A stretch of DNA of 64,000 bases from Paramecium sonneborni. Taxonomy: Eukaryota > Ciliophora > Oligohymenophorea > Peniculida > Parameciidae. The notes under the pieces were generated by a model. That model did no database searches. It saw only the letters and a program-made list of their open reading frames with translations, and was not told the origin of the DNA. Within the stretch, counting starts at the first letter, position 1. Each line of letters begins with the position of its first letter. Location of the stretch: NCBI GenBank assembly GCA_905182985.1, contig CAJJDN010000013.1, forward strand, positions 111,441-175,440. Reading direction: 5' to 3'. Below, piece after piece: positions 57,652 through 64,000 of this stretch. A program made the position numbers and the translations under genes.

Positions 57652-60600
57652 ATGTAAATTAAAGAAAATTTATATAATTGGCTTTGTCAATTAAGGGTGC
57701 TGCCATAGGATGGAAAGAAATATGCAGATAAAGTAGAAATCAGCAAAACTAGTTTGGGATAGCTAGAGAATGGAATAGCATTTGGTTAATTGTTAAAAGA
57801 AATTGTGAAGTTACGAAATAGGTTGGTTTATTAAGATTTAAAAGGCCTTCCACTCCTTTAGCTAAATTAGATACACTTAAAGACAATTAATAAAAATCAT
57901 CGCTGCTATATAATTGGAAAATACTTTGTGAAGAGTATTAGAAAGTTGACATTATGATTGATTAGGATACAAAAGCATTAATATTGGGAGGTGACAAAGA
58001 AATGATTCATTAATTACTTTTAGAGATTTATGAGAAGAATTTTAAAGGATAATAAAAATCTCTCATACTTGATGATTCTTAATTGAGTTTAGATGGTGCA
58101 ACTAAAATTTTGGCTACTAATAAAATTTCATAAGGTAAACTGAAATAAATAATGTAGCAAATTAGTAGGTAGATCTATCTAAATTGGATCCTAAGAAGGA
58201 TTTAAATAAGACTTAAAATTGTTTAGAATTCTTTATTGTTGCTCTAGCAAAGAATTTATAATTAACAATAAAATAGGCAGCATCTCTCTTTACAAATAAT
58301 AATAAATATTTAGCTCATATTTTAGCTAAAGGTGTTAAAGGAGTATTTGAACCTATAGTATCATTCTATAAAGAAACATATGCTAATTCTAATTAACTGA
58401 ATAAGTTATTTAATGAAGATTCTACAAAGAAGTCAATGATTTTTGCATTACAAGTATAATAAAAATGAATTTTTTTTAAGGCATTAAAACCAGGTTTGAT
58501 TTCAAAATCATATGATGTAGTATATGAAGCAGTTAGACTTTTTACAAGATTAGGTTCTTTAATACCAGTTCAATTAATTAGAGAATGGTTTTTAGAAAAT
58601 TAAGGTGGATTACATACAGCATTGATGGGAGCAAAAAGACATCCAGAATTAGTAAAATTTTAGGTAGAAATGATTCTACAATTTGGAAAAAACAATTTTG
58701 TTGAAGTCTTTACAAATGGAATTAGAAATGTATTATAAGAAACTAAAGATTTTATAAATTCAATAGAATTGATTTATTTACCTTTAAGTTAGAATTAAGA
58801 ATTAGTATCAACAGGCATTCTTAATGATTGGGTTACTTAAGCTATTGGAATAGCAGAAAATGAATTTAAAAATACAATTGATACAAGAATATCATCACTT
58901 AATTTTTTAACTGAAGTATTAAGGAATTCAAAATTAGATGAATCTCTTTCTAATACTATAATTGCATTATTAAAAAAAGGTAGTAGAGATAAATCTCAAT
59001 CTCTATCATTACTTTGTTTGAATCATCTATTTAAATTATTAAATGAATTTAGCATACAAAAGAATAATCAAGCTCCATTAATATATAAAAAGTATATAAA
59101 ATTAAGAAATATTTTTTAGTTTGACTTTAGCTTTGGTAGAGAATCATGATAATTAATAAATAAGGGAATTTATTTTAAATAATTTTATATAGATATTTTC
59201 AACATTGGAATCTATTCCAATAAATTTAGTTTTGGAGAATATGATAAAATAATTATAAACATCTGAGGGAGTCACTTATATTCTTAACATATTTGATATG
59301 CAATTTTTTATGATTATGTCAAATATGAATATTGGAATTAAAAATGCTATTCAGCTTCTTGATTTTTTAGCCAAAATATTTCTAAATAATTTAGTGTTTT
59401 AAAGTTTATCCTATGAAATAATTGTTAATATATTATCGAAGAATATTGAAAATTAGACTATGTAAGAGTTTATCTTAAAATTTGTTAAAATAGCTTTAGC
59501 TATGTTTTTTTCATCTGAGAAAAAAAAATAAGGAAAAGATCCTATTAGTGCTTAAAAGAGAAATTAGATAATAGAAATAATAAAGACTATAGTTCAATTT
59601 TAATAATAATAGATGAATGAAAAAATTAAACCTTTAGTTGCACATACAAATATATAGGTGAAATAGCATAGTAAGAGAAATTCAAAAGGATTAATGACTA
59701 TATTGGAACTATTTGGGAATGCTGAAAAAATATTAGAATAATATGAAATAGAATATAGAGAACAATAGATAAATAAATTGTAAGGTGCCCTTGATGATGA
59801 AGATTAAATTATACCATATAATTAAAAATCAATAGGATCAATAAAAATATCAAAAGAAGATTAATATAATTTAGCTTCTTTAAAAACTACAAGGGCAGAT
59901 CCAAAAATTTTGGAAAAACTTGAGATAATAAAAAAGTAATTTGATGAAAAGGTAATTTAAGAAGCTTAAAAAGTTGAAAATTATAAAGAAGCTTAATTAA
60001 AATAAAAAAATAATCTTCGTAAATAATTAGAATAGAGATCAGTAGAATAAGGTGTTTCGATAATAAAAGATAGGGAGACAAATTTAATATTTAAGGAAGG
60101 ATCTAAAGGTGCAGCTCCTGTAAATAAACATGGATTAACTGAATATGAAATTTGGGATCTATAATTTGAAGAAGATAGAGAAAGATATTTAGTAGAATAA
60201 CTTTTTAGAAGATATCATAAAATATTCAAATACATATTTTTTAAATATGCAAATTCAGGGAGTAAGATTGGAAAGCCTAAAGATTTTGATGAACTAAAAG
60301 ATCAATCAGATATAATAAATGAAGCAGAAGTTTGGGCATTTCTTAAAGATTATGAATTAGTGTTTAATGTTTCAAAAGAATAAGTTAAAGCATTATTAAG
60401 ATCAATAGCAATTTAATTAATGAAAAGTAAAAATGAATTGACTAATTTTAATTATGATGGATTTAAACATATTATTACATAATATGCTTGTATTATATTT
60501 ACAAAGAAGAATAGATATGTTTAACCTCATGTTTGTGTTGAATTAATGCTTTAAAAAATGTAATAAGTAACTGCCAATAAAGGACAGAATACACAATTAT

Positions 60601-62702
60601 ATGATGATCCTGATAATATGTATTTTGCTTAAAAGGAAGTTATAAAAGAATTTAATAGAAAATTGGCTGAAGATTCAAAATATGTTCTTCCAGAGGGATA
60701 TAAAAGTTAGAAAGAAGAGATAATTAAATTTTATCATGTTTTTGAAATTTAAGATGAAAATACAATTGCTTATTAAATTTTAGATGAGATAGTTTTTAAT
60801 GTATGTAAATGTCATCTTATTGAACCTTTAACAGCTAAAGAGTTTTAAATTATTTGTAGACCAAATATTTTAGGATATGTAGAATCTAAAGTTAAATAAA
60901 ATTTAGAAAAAGATCATTATATGGAATAGAAAAATAAATTATTAAAGAAATCTGAAATTGTAGCTTAATCATAACCTATTTTACCTTAGTAGACTAAAAG
61001 AAATTTAGAAATTGAACCATTTAGATAATATAGTTTGGGTATTAAATTAGAACTTGCTAAAATACCATTTAATCAAGCTAAATAAAGATTTATTATGGAA
61101 TAAGTTGCTGATGTATTAGAAGATTTAATTTTTGCTGTTGAAAATAATTAAAAAACTATTACTAGAAAATGGAATATTGTAAATAAAGTATAAAAAGATA
61201 AGCAGGATGAAAAAAAGAAAGAAGAAGAAGATAATAAAAAAAGAAATGAAAAAATATAAAAAAATCATGAAGAAGCCAAAGCCAGATTAGAAATTATGAA
61301 AAAAGAAAAATAAGATAAATAAAAAGCAGAAGAAATTGAAAAAGCATCAAAAAAGGATCCTAAAAAAATTAAATAGGAAGAAAAATAAAAAGAATAAGAG
61401 GCATACTTAAAATAATAAAAAGAAAAAATTGCTTAAAAATAAAAAGAAGAAGAATAAGAAAGGTTAAAAAGAGAACTTTTAGAAAAAAAACAAAGAGCAG
61501 AAGAAATTTAAAAGAAAAAAGAAGAATTCAAATTATTTAACGAAAAAAAAATTCAATAATATGGAGAAATATTTAAGGCAGAATAAACGAAACTCAAAAT
61601 GGCTATGGAAGAAAGAAAGAAATAAGATGCAGAATATTAAAAAATGCATGAAACTATATATAAAAATATTGAAAAAAAAGGAGAACAAATTAAAATTAAA
61701 GAAAAAGCTACAAGTGAATTAATACAAAAATTGTTTAGAAATCAAATATACTAAAATATATTCACTACCAACAATTTTAAATTAAGTTATCTTTATGAAC
61801 TATTATAATTAGAATATTATAAATCTATAGAAATGATAGATTTTAAAGAAATACCATTAAAATTATGGATGTGGTTTGGAGATAGATTTAGAATGTATCC
61901 AGATATAATAACATAAGTAGACTTTATTCGTGTCTTTAATGCTATTACTTATAGATAGAATGATATTTAAGCTTCTTTAGATTATGTGGAATTTTTAGAA
62001 GCACTTTTTAGAATTAGCATTAAAGGATATTAATTCTTTAATAAACTTGCTAAAAGTATCAAAGAACCAAAGACTTAAAGATAAGAAGATGAAGATATGT
62101 AAATTTAAGAATCACCTCCTTTATCTGTTAAACGAACTTAATAAACAAAAGAATTTATGTTAAACAGAATTAAAGAAGTATAAAATGAATAAGAAAAAAG
62201 ACTTGAAGCTGCTTAAAAGGAATTAGAGGAAAAGAAAAAGATGGAAAAAGAAGCTTTAATATTAGATAATTATTAAGCTCTTAATGATATCATTGGAACT
62301 GATAATACATCAGGTTAGAATTTTAATGAATAAACACTTGAAGCTCTCATTACATATCTAGCATTACCTAATGATAAAACAGGAATTGAATTAAGATTTA
62401 GATACTTAATGGAAATCGAAGCAAAGAAGAAACCTACAAAAGTTAGGAAATAAGGTAATTTTAAATATTAATTATTAGAGGCATCTAAGAAATTAGATGA
62501 AGATGTTACTTAATGGAAAGAACATAAAGTAGTTGAATAAAATAGATAACCAATATTATCAAGTATTATTGTATATTTTTATTTAGAAAAAACAAATAAA
62601 TTAAAATAAAATCAAAAACCTGAAGAAATATAAGAACCTATTTTACCTTAAAATGAAAATAACGATTTATAATAAGAATAATAATAATAATAAGATAGTT
62701 GA
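57652..62702 (+). CDS. giant CH-domain, coiled-coil protein (probably ciliary)
   Basis: Start MQIKENLYNWLCQLRVLP, TGA 62700-62702, roughly 1600 residues. The N-terminal about 105 residues form a CH domain of the SPEF/CLAMP (CH_2) type: VEISKTSLGQLENGIAFGQ followed by FKRPSTPLAKLD. The join here needs an intron of only 17 nt (gtgaag...aatag). A helical region with a possible nucleotide-binding-like LILGGDKEMIH follows. A central ARM/HEAT-like part comes next, then long Lys/Glu/Gln coiled coils (around 61200-61720) and a C-terminal region with DYVEFLEALFRISIKGY. This layout recalls SPEF2-like central-apparatus proteins of motile cilia (inference). Small introns occur near 58135 and 58455. Confidence 0.83.
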
Positions 62703-62741
62703 TTAATATTAAAAATAATTATTATTAAATTTAAATACAAA

Positions 62742-64000
62742 ATGGTATTCATTAAATTTCTGAAAAATATAGATCAAGAAAAAAAACCATTATTTTGTCT
62801 ATTTGCTAAAGTAATAGAACATTAAATAGTCATGGTTTTTTCAAATACTTTGTATGTTTTTGATAATCAAACAATCATTGATTATTTTATTGAATATAGA
62901 AAAAAATTTTAAAATGTTTATTCATTATAAGATACATGCAAGTCTTGTTATTAATTACAAGGGAAATTTGATGCTGATATTAATGTGATTATTTACAATT
63001 TTTTAATTGAGGATCAAACCGCTGATAATAAAGACATTGAAATTATAAAAACAGGAGGGAAAAAAATTTCATTAAGTGTTAAAAAAGTTTCATAGCTTAA
63101 CAAACCATAAAAGTCATCAGTTTTGATTGTATAGCATCCTTTGTGTATTGTATAAGTCACAAAATAAATTAGAATTTTTATCTGCTTTTAAATGAATAGT
63201 TTAAATAAATTCTGGAAATGAAATTCAAAGATATAATAATTAGTTTTTCTATAACAAATGAATAGCAATTAATAATTTTGAATGAAAAAAATGAGCTAGA
63301 AATTTATGAATTATCTCTTGGAATACTACAAAGTTAGAGTAATTTATATAAAAAAATCTATTTAAATGTTTATAATTAGATATTTATAAAATTAACTTGT
63401 AATTACCTTCATGGATAAAGAAATGTATATAAAGTAAAATAAGGTGATCTCCATGAGTTTTTAAAGTATCATGAAATAAAGGATTCTTAACCAACAGATT
63501 TAGAATAATTGGATGATCGAATGAGCGATATAAGAAATATGAAAGTACATTAATTAAAAAAGGATTGTTGGGTGTTTGCATATAAACGTTTTGAACACTT
63601 TGTTTATTCATAAAATAGCATATATAAAATATTAGATTAAATGATCATTACTACAATGGCATTATCAAAGTTTTATTATTAGAAAATAAATCATGTAGAA
63701 TAAGAGGAGTATTTAGTATAATACGAAATACTAGTAACAGCAGGATTAGATTAGGATAAAGAATAAAATTGTGATAAAGCTTACATAAAGATATTTTAAT
63801 TGTTACAATCATCTCAATTGAAATGTACAATGTTAATTCCGTTGTTATAGATAGTAGATTTAAAGTATGAGATAGAATATTTGGAATTTATTGGACAATA
63901 TGATTTAATAATAAAAGATACAAAAGGATAGATAGGAATAATATAATTCACAGTGGAAGAATTTGGGTAAGTTTTATTACGGGATTAAGATTGATTAATA
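62742..64000 (+). CDS. hypothetical protein, 3' end beyond the window
   Basis: Starts MVFIKFLKNIDQEKKP at 62742 and stays coding to the right edge, with an intron near 63185-63215 and a 23-nt intron (gtaagttt...gattaag) at the very end. Content is beta-rich: MVFSNTLYVFDNQTIIDY, WVFAYKRFEHFVYSQNSIY, EYLVQYEILVTAGLDQ, with Cys pairs (DTCKSCYQ). It could be a beta-propeller, but repeats are not regular enough to name it. It begins 40 bases after the CH-domain gene. Confidence 0.68.

Noticed and set aside
1..64000. tRNA genes, transposon open frames and viral genes
   Set aside because: No cloverleaf with a conserved T-loop, and no reverse transcriptase, integrase or capsid-like protein text was found. 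Small ncRNAs cannot be excluded by eye.

Overview
This window reads as ciliate macronuclear DNA, almost certainly Paramecium. Genes only read through if TAA and TAG encode glutamine and TGA is the sole stop. They are cut by very short GT...AG introns, most of 21-31 nt. The base composition is extremely AT-rich and intergenic gaps are often tens of bases. With the standard code almost nothing would be called, so the protein calls below come from re-reading both strands in the ciliate code and splicing the small introns by hand. Coordinates run from start codon to TGA and include introns. Where frames could not be fully joined, the entry says so.

Layout: 1-5.3 kb, a small acylated protein, an HMG-box protein and a long coiled-coil/EF-hand protein with a (TAA)22 polyglutamine tract. 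5.5-16.7 kb, a small basic protein, a cyclic-nucleotide-binding protein, a coiled-coil protein, a decayed-looking WD40 gene, two small convergent genes and a cullin. 16.7-28.4 kb, membrane proteins, a 5S rRNA gene, an LRR protein, an allantoinase/dihydroorotase-like protein that lacks its metal ligands, a nucleotide-sugar transporter and a myristoylated/palmitoylated protein. 28.5-42.2 kb, a same-strand run of a poreless Eag-like channel relative, a mitochondrial ADP/ATP carrier, a DUF726 alpha/beta hydrolase, an LRR-kinase and a mitochondrial calcium uniporter (MCU) with an altered pore motif; then two minus-strand genes (coiled coil, HTH factor) and an intact HCN/CNG-type K+ channel. 42.3-52.2 kb, a multi-pass membrane protein, a secreted acidic protein, a possible axonemal protein, an importin-alpha-like protein, an EF-hand kinase (CDPK type), a RhoGAP, a coiled-coil protein and an HP1-like chromodomain protein. 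52.4-64 kb, an assembly gap inside a gene, a perfect hairpin at the convergent ends of two genes, an RCC1-repeat protein, a very long CH-domain/coiled-coil protein (probably ciliary) and a gene running off the right edge.

The assembly has four defects. Three ~1.04-1.11 kb stretches are present twice in direct orientation, each pair separated by exactly one N (6652, 14404, 22636); these look like unmerged contig overlaps, not biology. A 631-base N gap lies at 52439-53069. Genes do not form operons. Recurring themes are Ca2+/cyclic-nucleotide signalling and excitability (two channel-type genes, CNBD protein, EF-hand proteins, CDPK, MCU), ciliary structure, and chromatin/nuclear proteins (HMG box, HP1-like, importin-alpha-like, HTH, RCC1).
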